A DNA stretch of 64,000 nucleotides. It comes from Humibacter sp. RRB41 (GTDB lineage Bacteria; Actinomycetota; Actinomycetes; Actinomycetales; Microbacteriaceae). Where the stretch lies: assembly GCF_022761015.1 (NCBI RefSeq), contig NZ_JAKWJQ010000002.1, positions 186,001 through 250,000 of the forward strand, in the 5' to 3' direction. Below the pieces are notes generated by a model, which saw only the letters and a list, made by a program, of their open reading frames with translations, was not told the DNA's origin and searched no databases. The translations under genes were made by a program, and so were the position numbers. This document shows positions 14,482-23,204 of this stretch, piece after piece (the stretch's first letter is position 1; each line of letters starts with the position of its first letter).

Positions 14482-16911
14482 TCAGGCGACGCCCGAGTAT
14501 GCGACGATGCCCCTGCGTACCGACAGCAGTGCGTCGCGGGCGACGGCGGCCAGGGGTCCGACGGCCACACCGGAGAGTTGGTCGAGCAGATCGATCACCT
14601 GCTTCGCCCAGCGCACGAAGTCACCGGCAGGCAGGTCCGCCTCGGAGAGAACCGTCGCGAGCGGGCGGCCGGATGCCCACTGATGCATCGCGATGCACAG
14701 CGCCGTCGCGAGCGGTTCGCTTCCCGGCAGACGGTTCTCGCGCTCGAGATCGTCGAGGCGCGACCAGAGGTTCTCCGTCTTCTGCAGCGCCTCGCGAAAG
14801 GCCCCGCCGGGGAGGAAGCGCTCGGCTGGGTTCGGCTCGTCACGTCGCGGCTCGAAGACGAGGGCGCAGGCCATCGCCGCGAGGCCGGGAGCGTCCAGTC
14901 GATCCCAGACGTTGCGGCGAAGGCACTCCGCGACGAGCAGGTCGCGTTCGCCGTAGATGCGAGCGAGCGTGTGGCCGTGCTGCGACGGTGCCAGCGTGCC
15001 GTCGTGCTCGAGGAGATAACCCAGTTCGATGAGCACGTCGGTGACGCGGTCGAAGACCGTGGCGACGGCGCCGGTGCGGTGCTGGATCTGGCGGGTGAGG
15101 GCATCCGTCTCGCGCTTCAGGCGCCACCAGCGCTCTGCCCATCTGGCGTGCTGCTCGCGCTCAGCGCAGCCGTGGCACGGATGCCGCTTCATGCGCCGGC
15201 GCAGGTCGGCAAGTTCGCGGCCGCGCCGCTCCCTCGCTGCCGCGCTCTGCGATCCCGATTTCGCGTTCGCCCGCTCGAGATCGCTGAGCTGCCTGCGCAG
15301 GGCCGCGTACTCACCGAAGTCGCCGAGATGGCACTGCATCGCACGCTCGTAGCCCGCCAGCGATTCCTCCTGCTTGCGCACGGTGCGCGCGAGGTCCACC
15401 ACGGCACGATCGGCCTGATATTGAGCGAACGACGACTCGAGTATTTCCCTTGTGCGCTCTCTGCCGAACTGGGCGATGAGGTTGACCGCCATGTTGTACG
15501 TCGGGCGAAAACTCGAGTTCAGCGGATAGCTGCGCCTCGACGCGAGTGCGGCGACCGCCTGCGGATCCAGACCGTCGCGCCACTGGATGACGCAGTGTCC
15601 CTCGACATCGATGCCTCTGCGTCCTGCTCGGCCGGTCAGCTGGGTGTACTCCCCCGGCGTGATCGGCACCCTGGCCTCGCCGTTGAACTTCTCGAGCTTC
15701 TCGAGAACGACGGTGCGCGCCGGCATGTTGATGCCGAGTGCGAGAGTCTCGGTGGCGAACACCACCTTCACCAACTTGCGCCGGAAGAGCTCCTCGACGA
15801 CCTCCTTGAACGCGGGAAGGATACCGGCATGGTGCGCAGCGACGCCACGCTGCAACCCCTCGAGCCACTCCCAGTAGCCGAGCACGGCGAGGTCCTCGTC
15901 CGCGATCGTGCGGCAGCGTTCCTCGGCAACGGCGCGGATCTCGTCGCGCTCGTGCGCCTCGGTGAGACGGATTCCCGACCGCAGCACCTGCGACACCGCT
16001 TGGTCGCAGCCGGCACGGCTGAACACGAACACGATCGCCGGCAGCAGGTTGCGGTCATCGAGCAGACGGATGACCTCGGAACGGTCGAGCCGTCCGGAGT
16101 CCGGCCGCGCTCCCCTGGAATGGCGGCGTCCGCGATCGCTGAACTGGCGAGAACCCGACGGCCGACCGCCGACGCGCGCCATCTGCACGAGTTCCGGATT
16201 CACCCGGTAGGCGGCGCCCCGTGAGGCCGATTCGAAGAGGTCGACCAAGCGCTGGCGCACCAGCACGTGCTGCTCGAGCGGAACGGGCCTGCTCTCCGAG
16301 ACGATCACATCCGTGTCGCCTCGCACTGCCTGCAGCCAGTCCCCGAACTCCTCGGCGTTCGAGACCGTCGCGCTCAGCGAGATGAGCCGCACCTCGCTTG
16401 GCAGGTGGATGATGACCTCCTCCCAGACCGCGCCGCGGAAGCGGTCGGCGAGGTAGTGCACCTCGTCCATCACCACGTAGGCGAGATCCTGCAACAGGTC
16501 GGACTCCGCGTAGAGCATGTTGCGCAGCACCTCGGTGGTCATCACGACCACGCGGGCGCCGGCGTTCACGTTGGTGTCGCCGGTGAGCAGGCCGACGGCA
16601 TCCGTGCCGTATTCGTCAGCGAACTCCTGATACTTCTGGTTGGACAGCGCCTTCATCGGTGTGGTGTAGAACACCTTCGCGTTCGGCTGCGCCATCGCAA
16701 GCGCCACGGCGAACGCTGCGACAACGGTCTTGCCGGCGCCGGTCGGCGCCGCGACCAGCACGCTGCTGCCGTCCTCCAGGCTCGCGCAGGCCTCGAGCTG
16801 GAACGGATCGAGGTCGAAGCGCTGCCACCGCTGGAACTCGTCGAGTCGCGGATGCCCGTTTCGGGTGCGCGACGCGGCGAACCGTTCGGCGGGCGAGAGC
16901 TGGTCGGTCAT
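14482..16911 (-). CDS. helY: Ski2/Mtr4-like DEAD/DEAH-box RNA helicase (HelY type)
   Basis: This 809-residue superfamily 2 helicase has Walker A APTGAGKT (Lys61), DEVHYLADR as Walker B (149-152), SLSATVSN as motif III, and motif VI within QLTGRAGRRGID. A long C-terminal region follows, including a cluster HPCHGCAEREQH that could hold metal. The family relates to yeast Ski2/Mtr4 and mycobacterial HelY and probably acts in RNA turnover. It lies 54 bp downstream of tatC in the pafBC-tat-helY-lnt order common in actinobacteria. Confidence 0.92.
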   Translation of the reverse strand: MTDQLSPAERFAASRTRNGHPRLDEFQRWQRFDLDPFQLEACASLEDGSSVLVAAPTGAGKTVVAAFAVALAMAQPNAKVFYTTPMKALSNQKYQEFADEYGTDAVGLLTGDTNVNAGARVVVMTTEVLRNMLYAESDLLQDLAYVVMDEVHYLADRFRGAVWEEVIIHLPSEVRLISLSATVSNAEEFGDWLQAVRGDTDVIVSESRPVPLEQHVLVRQRLVDLFESASRGAAYRVNPELVQMARVGGRPSGSRQFSDRGRRHSRGARPDSGRLDRSEVIRLLDDRNLLPAIVFVFSRAGCDQAVSQVLRSGIRLTEAHERDEIRAVAEERCRTIADEDLAVLGYWEWLEGLQRGVAAHHAGILPAFKEVVEELFRRKLVKVVFATETLALGINMPARTVVLEKLEKFNGEARVPITPGEYTQLTGRAGRRGIDVEGHCVIQWRDGLDPQAVAALASRRSYPLNSSFRPTYNMAVNLIAQFGRERTREILESSFAQYQADRAVVDLARTVRKQEESLAGYERAMQCHLGDFGEYAALRRQLSDLERANAKSGSQSAAARERRGRELADLRRRMKRHPCHGCAEREQHARWAERWWRLKRETDALTRQIQHRTGAVATVFDRVTDVLIELGYLLEHDGTLAPSQHGHTLARIYGERDLLVAECLRRNVWDRLDAPGLAAMACALVFEPRRDEPNPAERFLPGGAFREALQKTENLWSRLDDLERENRLPGSEPLATALCIAMHQWASGRPLATVLSEADLPAGDFVRWAKQVIDLLDQLSGVAVGPLAAVARDALLSVRRGIVAYSGVA

Positions 16912-16965
16912 GCCATCAGACTACGGGCGCGTGCCCGCGGGGATGGCGGCCACCGCCCGAGCGCC

Positions 16966-17763
16966 TCAGGTGGCGAGTTCCGTCTCGATGTCGGCGCTCT
17001 GCTTCTCGATGCGACGGTCGTGCAGCCATGCCACGACCCACGACAGGACGTACAGCACCACCAGCGGCAGTGCCAGCAGGAACATCGAGATGACATCGGC
17101 GGACGGTGTGGCGATCGCCGTGAAGACCATGATCGTGAGGATGGCCCAGCGCCACGACTTGATGATGGCCTTCGCGGAGATGACGCGCATGAAGTTCAAC
17201 AGCACGATGAACACCGGCAGCACGAACGCGATGCCGATGACGATGATCAGCTTGAGCACGAAGTTGAAATAGTCGGACGCCACCAGCAGCGTCGTCTCAC
17301 CGCTCGGCACGAAGCTGGTCAACACCCCGACGATGTGGGGAACGACCCACCATCCGGCCGCGCATCCCGCGAGGAACAACGGAACAGCGGTGAAGAAGAA
17401 CCCGAACGTGTACCCCTTCTCTTTGCGAGACAGGCCAGGGGTGAGGAACGCGAAGATCTGGTACAGCCACAACGGCGACGTGATGATGATGCCGATGTAG
17501 ACACTCAACTGCAGCTTCAGATCGAATGCGGCTGTGACATTCGGCCAGTTGATGCTTGCATGTTGCGACTTTGCAATCTCATGCACTGGGAGGCTGATGG
17601 CATCCCATACATACGGCTCCAGGAACCAGCCGGCGATCGCGCCGACCACGATGCCCCCGGCAATCCAGAAGAAGCGGTTCTTCAGCTCCCTGAGGTGTGC
17701 CCCCAGGGACATCCTGCCGTCAGGGTTCCTGCTGCCGCGCTTGGTTCGAGCGGCGGTGGTCAC
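16966..17763 (-). CDS. tatC: Sec-independent protein translocase subunit TatC
   Basis: The 265-residue membrane protein has six hydrophobic segments. Its N-terminal signature MSLGAHLRELKNRFFWIAGG corresponds to the TatC HLxELR region that reads twin-arginine signals, and SPLWLYQIFAFLTPGLSRKEK is the usual second conserved block. TatC and TatA export folded proteins. It lies directly downstream of tatA, separated by a few bases, and upstream of the helicase gene. Confidence 0.96.
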   Translation of the reverse strand: MTTAARTKRGSRNPDGRMSLGAHLRELKNRFFWIAGGIVVGAIAGWFLEPYVWDAISLPVHEIAKSQHASINWPNVTAAFDLKLQLSVYIGIIITSPLWLYQIFAFLTPGLSRKEKGYTFGFFFTAVPLFLAGCAAGWWVVPHIVGVLTSFVPSGETTLLVASDYFNFVLKLIIVIGIAFVLPVFIVLLNFMRVISAKAIIKSWRWAILTIMVFTAIATPSADVISMFLLALPLVVLYVLSWVVAWLHDRRIEKQSADIETELAT

Positions 17764-17769
17764 GGCCGG

Positions 17770-18000
17770 CTAGATCTTGTCAGCGGGCTTATCAGCCGCT
17801 GCGGACTCGGACGTGGCGTCGGCCTTGGCCGCGTCTGCTGCCTCGTCGTCCTTCTGGCTCTCCCGGATCTCCTTCTTGAAGATGCGTGTGGACTGGCCGA
17901 TGCTCCTCGCCAGAGCGGGAAGGCGTGTGGCACCGAACAAGAGCACGATGATGAGCAGAATGATCCAGATGTGCCAGCCGCTGAACAGATCGCCAAGCAT
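17770..18000 (-). CDS. tatA: Twin-arginine translocase subunit TatA
   Basis: This 76-residue protein has one N-terminal membrane helix (residues 6-24, WHIWIILLIIVLLFGATRLP). An amphipathic helix RLPALARSIGQSTRIFKKEIRE and an acidic, alanine-rich disordered tail follow, the standard TatA layout. The start at 18000 is chosen so that the helix begins at the N-terminus. It starts one base after the stop of the small membrane-protein gene upstream. Confidence 0.95.
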   Translation of the reverse strand: MLGDLFSGWHIWIILLIIVLLFGATRLPALARSIGQSTRIFKKEIRESQKDDEAADAAKADATSESAAADKPADKI

Positions 18001-18001
18001 T

Positions 18002-18358
18002 TTAGTGTCGCTTTCGCAGTAGGTGGGAGAACCGACGTGGATCGGCACTCACCAGGAGTTTACCGCGTCGTACTCGGGCTTCCCGTCGAGTATGCCTGAT
18101 CGTTGCATTGGTTGCACGACGCTCCTCCCAGCCTTGTGCGTATTCACGGGTAGGGCCCAACACCGCCGGACGGAAGGGCGGGTCGGGCTCATCGTCGAAT
18201 CGTCGTGACAGAAGCTCGGTTTTCTCGGTCAGGTCGCCCAGTGCGCGCAGGGTCGTCATCCCCTTGACGAACAGGCGGTAACCGAGGTACATGAACATTC
18301 CGAGCAGCGCCAACACCAGCACCACCCAGATGACGAGCCACGACCACCAGGGCATCAT
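18002..18358 (-). CDS. Small single-pass membrane protein between pafC and tatA
   Basis: The 118-residue product starts MMPWWSWLVIWVVLVLALLGMFMYLGYR: one strong membrane helix, then a short helical region GMTTLRALGDLTEKTELLSRR and a basic C-terminus rich in Arg. No catalytic motif is visible. Its ATG overlaps the pafC stop by four bases (ATGA), and its TAA ends one base before tatA, so it is firmly inside the operon. Its function is unknown; the position suggests an accessory role near the membrane. Confidence 0.85.
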   Translation of the reverse strand: MMPWWSWLVIWVVLVLALLGMFMYLGYRLFVKGMTTLRALGDLTEKTELLSRRFDDEPDPPFRPAVLGPTREYAQGWEERRATNATIRHTRREARVRRGKLLVSADPRRFSHLLRKRH

Positions 18359-19341
18359 GCGCCCTGTTCGTCGTAGCGGGCGGCGCCGGCTGCTACCCAT
18401 TCCGCGACCGCGGCCCGGGCATCCTCGGGGCCGGTGACCGTGATCGAACCGGCGAAGCGCGCGACCAAGCGCTTCAGACCGTGATAGTGCGCGACCCGCA
18501 CCTTGGTGTGCACGATGTCGCCGTCACGAACTCTGGCCGCCTCGTCGGGGATGTAATCGGCGATCAGCGGCAGTGCGGCGGCCGCGACGTCGACCGAGAC
18601 CGTGAGATCGTCGGAGGAGCCCTGGAAGAGACGCTCGGGAAGCACGACGCCCGCCGCGTGCTCGCTGATCGGCCGGCCCGTCGAGGCGAGGTGGTCGATG
18701 CGGTCGAGCCGGAACGTGCGCACCGCCTGGCGCAGGTGGCACCAGCCGCGCACGTACCAGTCGTCGTTGACGGACTCGATGCGCAGCGGATCGACGGTGC
18801 GACGCTCGCCGTCTCCTCGTGCGCTGACATAGTCGAATTCGACCTGCGTGCGTGCGTCGATGGCATCCCGGATCGTCGCCACCGTGTCACGCAGCGACAC
18901 AGGGGCGACCGCCACCTGGGCGGCGCCCGCGGCCGTTCCGCGCTCCAGCTTGGCCATCAGCGAGGCCATGGCGTCCCGGTCGGCGTGCTCGGGAAGCGAG
19001 CCGAGGTACTGCAGTCCGGCGATGAGCGCTGCGGCCTCTCGTGCAGACAGGCGAGGCGTGTCGTCGATAGCCACGGTATGGGTCAGAGAGATGCGATCGT
19101 TCTGCTCGAGGTCGTCCCAGTCGATGTCGAACAGGTCGTCTGCAAGATAAGCACGCGACTCGCCTGGCACCCCGGCCACCGCGATGAGGTGAACCGCCTC
19201 GCGGATCTGCTTGGGGGTGACGCCGAAGGCCGCGGCGACATCCGTCACCGGAGCGCGATCGTGGTCCATCAGATACGGAATCAGCGAGAGCAGCAGCGCG
19301 AGTTTGTCGCGGGCGTCGCGGGGTGCGGTGGTGTCAGCCAC
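18355..19341 (-). CDS. pafC: WYL-domain regulator PafC
   Basis: The 328-residue protein has an N-terminal winged helix-turn-helix (residues 10-75, VTDVAAAFGVTPKQIREAVHLI). A WYL domain in the middle (YVSARGDGERRTVDPLRIESVNDDWYVRGW) precedes the C-terminal WCX extension. With PafB it forms PafBC, which in mycobacteria activates the LexA-independent DNA-damage regulon. The GTG at 19341 overlaps the pafB stop by eight bases. Candidate targets within this window carry RecA-NDp-like promoters (see 31381, 41966 and 50338). Confidence 0.92.
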   Translation of the reverse strand: MADTTAPRDARDKLALLLSLIPYLMDHDRAPVTDVAAAFGVTPKQIREAVHLIAVAGVPGESRAYLADDLFDIDWDDLEQNDRISLTHTVAIDDTPRLSAREAAALIAGLQYLGSLPEHADRDAMASLMAKLERGTAAGAAQVAVAPVSLRDTVATIRDAIDARTQVEFDYVSARGDGERRTVDPLRIESVNDDWYVRGWCHLRQAVRTFRLDRIDHLASTGRPISEHAAGVVLPERLFQGSSDDLTVSVDVAAAALPLIADYIPDEAARVRDGDIVHTKVRVAHYHGLKRLVARFAGSITVTGPEDARAAVAEWVAAGAARYDEQGA

Positions 19342-20335
19342 TGACGGTCTCCTCTCGATGCGCGGCGAGCGTGGTCTGCAGGCGCTGGAGAACGGCATCC
19401 ACGAGGGACTGCGGCGACAGCACCCTCGCCTCGGGCCCGTAGCCGGCGAGTTCGTCGGCCAGCAGGGCAAGATCGGAGTAGTGCACCAGGAGGTGGCCGT
19501 CGTCGGTGACCTCGGTGTCTTCGCGCTTGCTCAGGCGCAGGCGGGCATCCGTGTCGGGCACGACATCGACCTCGGCCACGTTGCGAAGCCAGATCTCTTC
19601 GAGCTGGTCGATGGCGCGTGCCGCGAAGTCGGTGCCGCGGCGGGTGAACGTGGTCTGTGTCACGCGTGGCTGACCGATCACGCGGGAGAGCAGGAAGGTG
19701 CGAGGGCCGTCAGCACCCCTGTCGTGGCCCTGCAGCAGCCAGCGGCCGTGGAACTGTACGAGCGCCAGCGGCTCGACGACGCGCTTCGTCGGTGCCGGCT
19801 CGCCCGGTTTCAGGTACTCGAACTGGACGACGGCGTTGCGTTCCAGAGCGATCTCGAACGGCCCGAACGCGGCTTCTCTGGTGCGCAGCCGCGGCGCATA
19901 GCCGACGACCGGATCGTCGGCCTCGACGCCCAACGTGCGCAGCTTCATGATCGCGCGGCGCGACTCGGCGGACAGCGAACCCTCGCGCCAGACGCGGGCG
20001 GCAAGGAGCAGCAGTGTCATCTCCTGCGGCGAGAACGTGATGTCGGACGGAAGGTCGTAGCCGGTCTTCGGGATGCGATAACGCAGCGCCTGATTGTTGC
20101 CGGGGTCTCCCGGGTCTTCGACGGTCTCCAACGGGACACCGAGTTCGCGGATGTCGTCCTTGTCGCGTTCGAACTGCCGCTCGAGGGCGCTGTTGTCTCC
20201 GCCCTCCCGGTAGCGGGAGTTGTAGCCCTGCACGCTCGAGAGGATCTCGTTCTTCGTCAGTCCCGATTCGGTGGCGACGAGGGCGAGAACAAGCGAGAAC
20301 AGACGCTCTTCGACCGGCACCCTGTGTTGAGACAC
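19334..20335 (-). CDS. pafB: WYL-domain regulator PafB
   Basis: This 333-residue paralogue of PafC has an N-terminal winged helix (residues 6-80, with RLFSLVLALVATESGLTKNEIL). A WYL domain (RVVEPLALVQFHGRWLLQGHD) and a WCX C-terminal extension follow. The GTG at 20335 is preceded by TAGGAT ending seven bases upstream, so the transcript is probably leaderless. PafB and PafC act as a heterodimer. In mycobacteria the genes lie next to pafA of the proteasome system; here no proteasome gene is adjacent. Confidence 0.92.
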   Translation of the reverse strand: MSQHRVPVEERLFSLVLALVATESGLTKNEILSSVQGYNSRYREGGDNSALERQFERDKDDIRELGVPLETVEDPGDPGNNQALRYRIPKTGYDLPSDITFSPQEMTLLLLAARVWREGSLSAESRRAIMKLRTLGVEADDPVVGYAPRLRTREAAFGPFEIALERNAVVQFEYLKPGEPAPTKRVVEPLALVQFHGRWLLQGHDRGADGPRTFLLSRVIGQPRVTQTTFTRRGTDFAARAIDQLEEIWLRNVAEVDVVPDTDARLRLSKREDTEVTDDGHLLVHYSDLALLADELAGYGPEARVLSPQSLVDAVLQRLQTTLAAHREETVSG

Positions 20336-20342
20336 GATGCCA

Positions 20343-20348
20343 ATCCTA
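20343..20348 (-). promoter_or_regulatory. -10 hexamer of the pafB operon
   Basis: On the minus strand TAGGAT ends seven bases before GTG 20335, consistent with a leaderless start. No -35 match is visible at the usual distance. Confidence 0.5.
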
Positions 20349-20406
20349 GAGGCGGCGGGACGAACGGGTGGCGCCCCAGCGCGGCCGGTTGCCGCCGGGC
20401 GGTCAG

Positions 20407-21324
20407 CTACTTCTTCCAGATGCCGAGGATGTCGATGACGAGCGCTGTCGCGCTGCTCCCAGGGGTGACGACGACGATCTGGCTTCCGACCTTCTGTCCC
20501 ACCAGCCGCTTCAGCACGGATGCCGGCGGCGAGTAGTTCTGTCCCGTCGTGTCGGGCCAGACCACGGGAGAACCGTTCTCCCAGCTCGATGACGCCACGG
20601 TGTCCGGGCTGCTCCATGCCACGGCGGTGTAGTTGACGAGCAGCTCGTCCTTGGCCGTCACGGTCTCGCCGGAGCCCTGCTTGAGCACGGCGGACGCCAG
20701 GCTGGTCGGTGCGTCGTGCGACGGGATCTTGATACCCGGCTGTCCGTTCGGCGCGAGCACGACGGTGGGCATGCCCGGCTGCGCGGGGCGGGGGGCTCCG
20801 GTGGCGCGGCTCGGGAACGCCTTCTTGAGATCGAAGACGAACACCATCGTCGTGCTGCCGGAAAGCCCGACCTGCGATGGGTCGGAGAAGAGTTCCTTGA
20901 CCGTGCCTGTGACCGCGATGCGCGACCCGACGGTGCTGCACGCCATCGCCTTCTGCAGGCCGGGGAGCGTGCTTTTGCCCGTCGTGTCGGCGCCGGCGAC
21001 GATGTCGGTCTCGCCCGGATCTCCGAGGGCTGCGCCCGTGGCGCCGTCGTAGTAGGCCACCTCTCCGACGACCAGCTGACCGCTGGAGATCGTGCTGCCG
21101 TCGCCCTTGCTGATGATGCTCTTCTGAAGGGTGCTGGAGTGCAACGGCTTCGGGAACGACACCTTCGGGGATCCGAAGTCTCCTGAGGCGTTCACGAGCT
21201 TCGAGGCGTCACCCGGCTGAAGGCACGAGCTCGAACCTGCCGCGGTGCATCCGGTCAGGGCCAGCGCGACGAGTGCGGTTGCGGCAAGGAGTGCTGGCAC
21301 TCTGCGTGCGGGTACTGTGCGCAC
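20407..21324 (-). CDS. FKBP-type peptidyl-prolyl isomerase lipoprotein
   Basis: The 305-residue protein begins with a lipoprotein signal: basic start, hydrophobic core LLAATALVALALTGC, acylated Cys26. The C-terminal 100 residues form an FKBP domain (ELLVNYTAVAWSSPDTVASSSW, SVLKRLVGQKVGSQIVVVTPG, LVIDILGI). The middle region (60-180) resembles a second, degenerate FKBP-like domain. It likely helps fold exported proteins at the outer face of the membrane. GAGGAA lies right before GTG 21324. Confidence 0.85.
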   Translation of the reverse strand: MRTVPARRVPALLAATALVALALTGCTAAGSSSCLQPGDASKLVNASGDFGSPKVSFPKPLHSSTLQKSIISKGDGSTISSGQLVVGEVAYYDGATGAALGDPGETDIVAGADTTGKSTLPGLQKAMACSTVGSRIAVTGTVKELFSDPSQVGLSGSTTMVFVFDLKKAFPSRATGAPRPAQPGMPTVVLAPNGQPGIKIPSHDAPTSLASAVLKQGSGETVTAKDELLVNYTAVAWSSPDTVASSSWENGSPVVWPDTTGQNYSPPASVLKRLVGQKVGSQIVVVTPGSSATALVIDILGIWKK

Positions 21325-21383
21325 TGTTCCTCTTTCGACTTTTCTTTCGTTGGGGGCACGGGCGGGCGCTCCGGCATCCCATG

Positions 21384-22421
21384 CTAGTCGACCGGGTGAT
21401 GGCTCTCCGCCACGCCGGGATCGTCATCCGACGCCTCGCGCTCGGCCGCGAGCCTGGCTGATTCCGAGGCTTCCCGAACCCGCTTGCGCAGGCTTTTCGG
21501 GCTCACCACGCGCTCGCCGAGTGCGCCAGGAGTCCACGCCTCGACGTCCTCTTCGCTGTACTCGCTCTTCGACGCCCTGCGCTTCAGCTCGGGAAGCACC
21601 GTGCCCGGTGCCAGGCGGCGCGCAGTGATGAGGAAGCCGGTGTGGGCGATCATGCGATGGTCCGGCCGAACGGCGAGTCCCTCGACGTGCCACCCGCGCA
21701 CCATCGTCTCCGACGAACTCGGATGCGTGAACTGCTCGGTGCCCCTGATCGCCTCCGCGACGCGGGACAACTGCGTGACCGTCGCGACGTAGCACAGGAG
21801 CACGCCACCGGGCTTGAGAGCGGTTGCGCAGGCATCCACGCACTCCCACGGCGCGAGCATGTCGAGCACGATTCGGTCGACGGTGCCCTCAGGCGCCGCG
21901 AGCGGAAGCTCCTCCTGCAGATCTCCGACGGTGATCGACCAGGTGTCTGGCACCTGACCGAAGAACGTCTCCACATTGCCTCGGGCGATGTCGGCGAACT
22001 CGTCACGGCGCTCGAACGAGGCCAGGCGACCCTCCGGGCCGATCGCGCGCAGCAGCCAGAGTGACAGCGCGCCGGAGCCGACGCCCGCCTCGACCACGTT
22101 GGCACCGGGGAAGACGTCCGCCTGCGCAAGGATCTGCGCGGCATCCTTCGGATACACGATCGCGGCGCCACGCGGCATCGACATCACGAAATCGGTGAGC
22201 AGGGGCCGCAGCGCGAGATGCTCGACGCCCGCCTCGTTGGCGATCACGGAGCCGTCGGGCTGGCCGATGATCGCGTCGTGCTCGAGCGGACCCTTGTGGG
22301 TGTGGAACACCTGGCCGGGAACGAGCGTGATGGTGTGCAGATGGCCGCGGGGACCGGTGAGCTGCACTCTGTCCCCTGCGCGGAACGGGCCGGATGACGC
22401 CGGCTGCGGTGTCTTGCTCAT
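21384..22421 (-). CDS. trmI: tRNA (adenine-N1)-methyltransferase TrmI
   Basis: The 345-residue protein matches the TrmI family that makes m1A58 in the T-loop of tRNA. The N-terminal domain (residues 12-80) precedes a Rossmann SAM-binding fold with VVEAGVGSGALSLWLLRAIG, followed by DRIVLDMLAPWE, the family signature. A C-terminal acidic/basic tail is probably disordered. ATG 22421 overlaps the stop of the upstream HAD gene by four bases. Confidence 0.93.
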   Translation of the reverse strand: MSKTPQPASSGPFRAGDRVQLTGPRGHLHTITLVPGQVFHTHKGPLEHDAIIGQPDGSVIANEAGVEHLALRPLLTDFVMSMPRGAAIVYPKDAAQILAQADVFPGANVVEAGVGSGALSLWLLRAIGPEGRLASFERRDEFADIARGNVETFFGQVPDTWSITVGDLQEELPLAAPEGTVDRIVLDMLAPWECVDACATALKPGGVLLCYVATVTQLSRVAEAIRGTEQFTHPSSSETMVRGWHVEGLAVRPDHRMIAHTGFLITARRLAPGTVLPELKRRASKSEYSEEDVEAWTPGALGERVVSPKSLRKRVREASESARLAAEREASDDDPGVAESHHPVD

Positions 22422-23095
22422 GCCACGCGCTCCTCGAACAGGGTGACCAGATCGCCGTAGCCGCGCTCGGCCAGTGTCGGCCAGAGGGTGTGTTCGTCTT
22501 CGTTGACGGGCAGCGGGATCATGTGCGGGACACCGATCGCGATGGTGCCCGCCGCAACCGCGGAGGTCAGGCCGTTCATCGAGTCCTCGATGGCGATGCA
22601 CTGCCTTGCGTCCACCCCGAGCGCGCGCGCAGCATCCAGGTAGGGGTCTGCATACGGCTTCGGTCGCTCCACCTCGTCACCGGTGATGAGCACGTCGAAC
22701 GCGGGGAACGGGATGCTCGACACGATCTGCTCGGCCATCTCGCGGATCGACATGGTCACCAGCGCCGTCTTGACGCCGTGCTCCTTGATGTCGAGCAGCA
22801 GCTCCTTGGCACCGGGGCGCCACGGCACGCCGTGCAGGTCGAGCTGCTCCTGCACGCGACGGGTGAGCGTGTCGACGATCGTGTCGGCGTCGAGGTCGAC
22901 TCCGTGCTGCTGGAACACCTTCGCGGACTCCCACAGACCGGAGCCGACGAGAAGCAGCGCATCATCATGCGTCCAGCTCCCACCGTGCGCGTGAACGAGC
23001 TCGGTTTCCGCCTGCATCCAGTACGGCTCGGTGTCGACGAGGGTGCCGTCCATGTCGAAGAGAACGGCGGAAGGAGCGGCGGAGGTCACGAGCAT
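22418..23095 (-). CDS. HAD-superfamily phosphatase (beta-phosphoglucomutase-like)
   Basis: This 225-residue protein contains the HAD motifs FDMDGTLVDTEP (nucleophile and acid/base Asp), TMS as motif II and Lys in ERPKPYADPYLDAA as motif III. IAIEDSMNG(L)TSA is motif IV. A helical cap between motifs I and II places it with subfamily I phosphatases that act on sugar phosphates or nucleotides. It is translationally coupled to trmI. The substrate is unknown. A GTG two codons further on is an alternative start. Confidence 0.88.
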   Translation of the reverse strand: MLVTSAAPSAVLFDMDGTLVDTEPYWMQAETELVHAHGGSWTHDDALLLVGSGLWESAKVFQQHGVDLDADTIVDTLTRRVQEQLDLHGVPWRPGAKELLLDIKEHGVKTALVTMSIREMAEQIVSSIPFPAFDVLITGDEVERPKPYADPYLDAARALGVDARQCIAIEDSMNGLTSAVAAGTIAIGVPHMIPLPVNEDEHTLWPTLAERGYGDLVTLFEERVA

Positions 23096-23204
23096 CCAGT
23101 CTAGGCGGCGGCGTGCGGTGACCCGGCCCGGGCTGGTCGTGCGGCCTATCCTTGGTAGACGCGTCCGTGCCGGACGTGCAGGGTGGAATGGAGCGGCTCA
23201 CAGC

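Noticed and set aside
16267-18099. 610-codon plus-strand frame over the helicase and tat genes
   Set aside because: Overlaps three recognised minus-strand genes; sequence is a repetitive Arg/His/Asp shadow.
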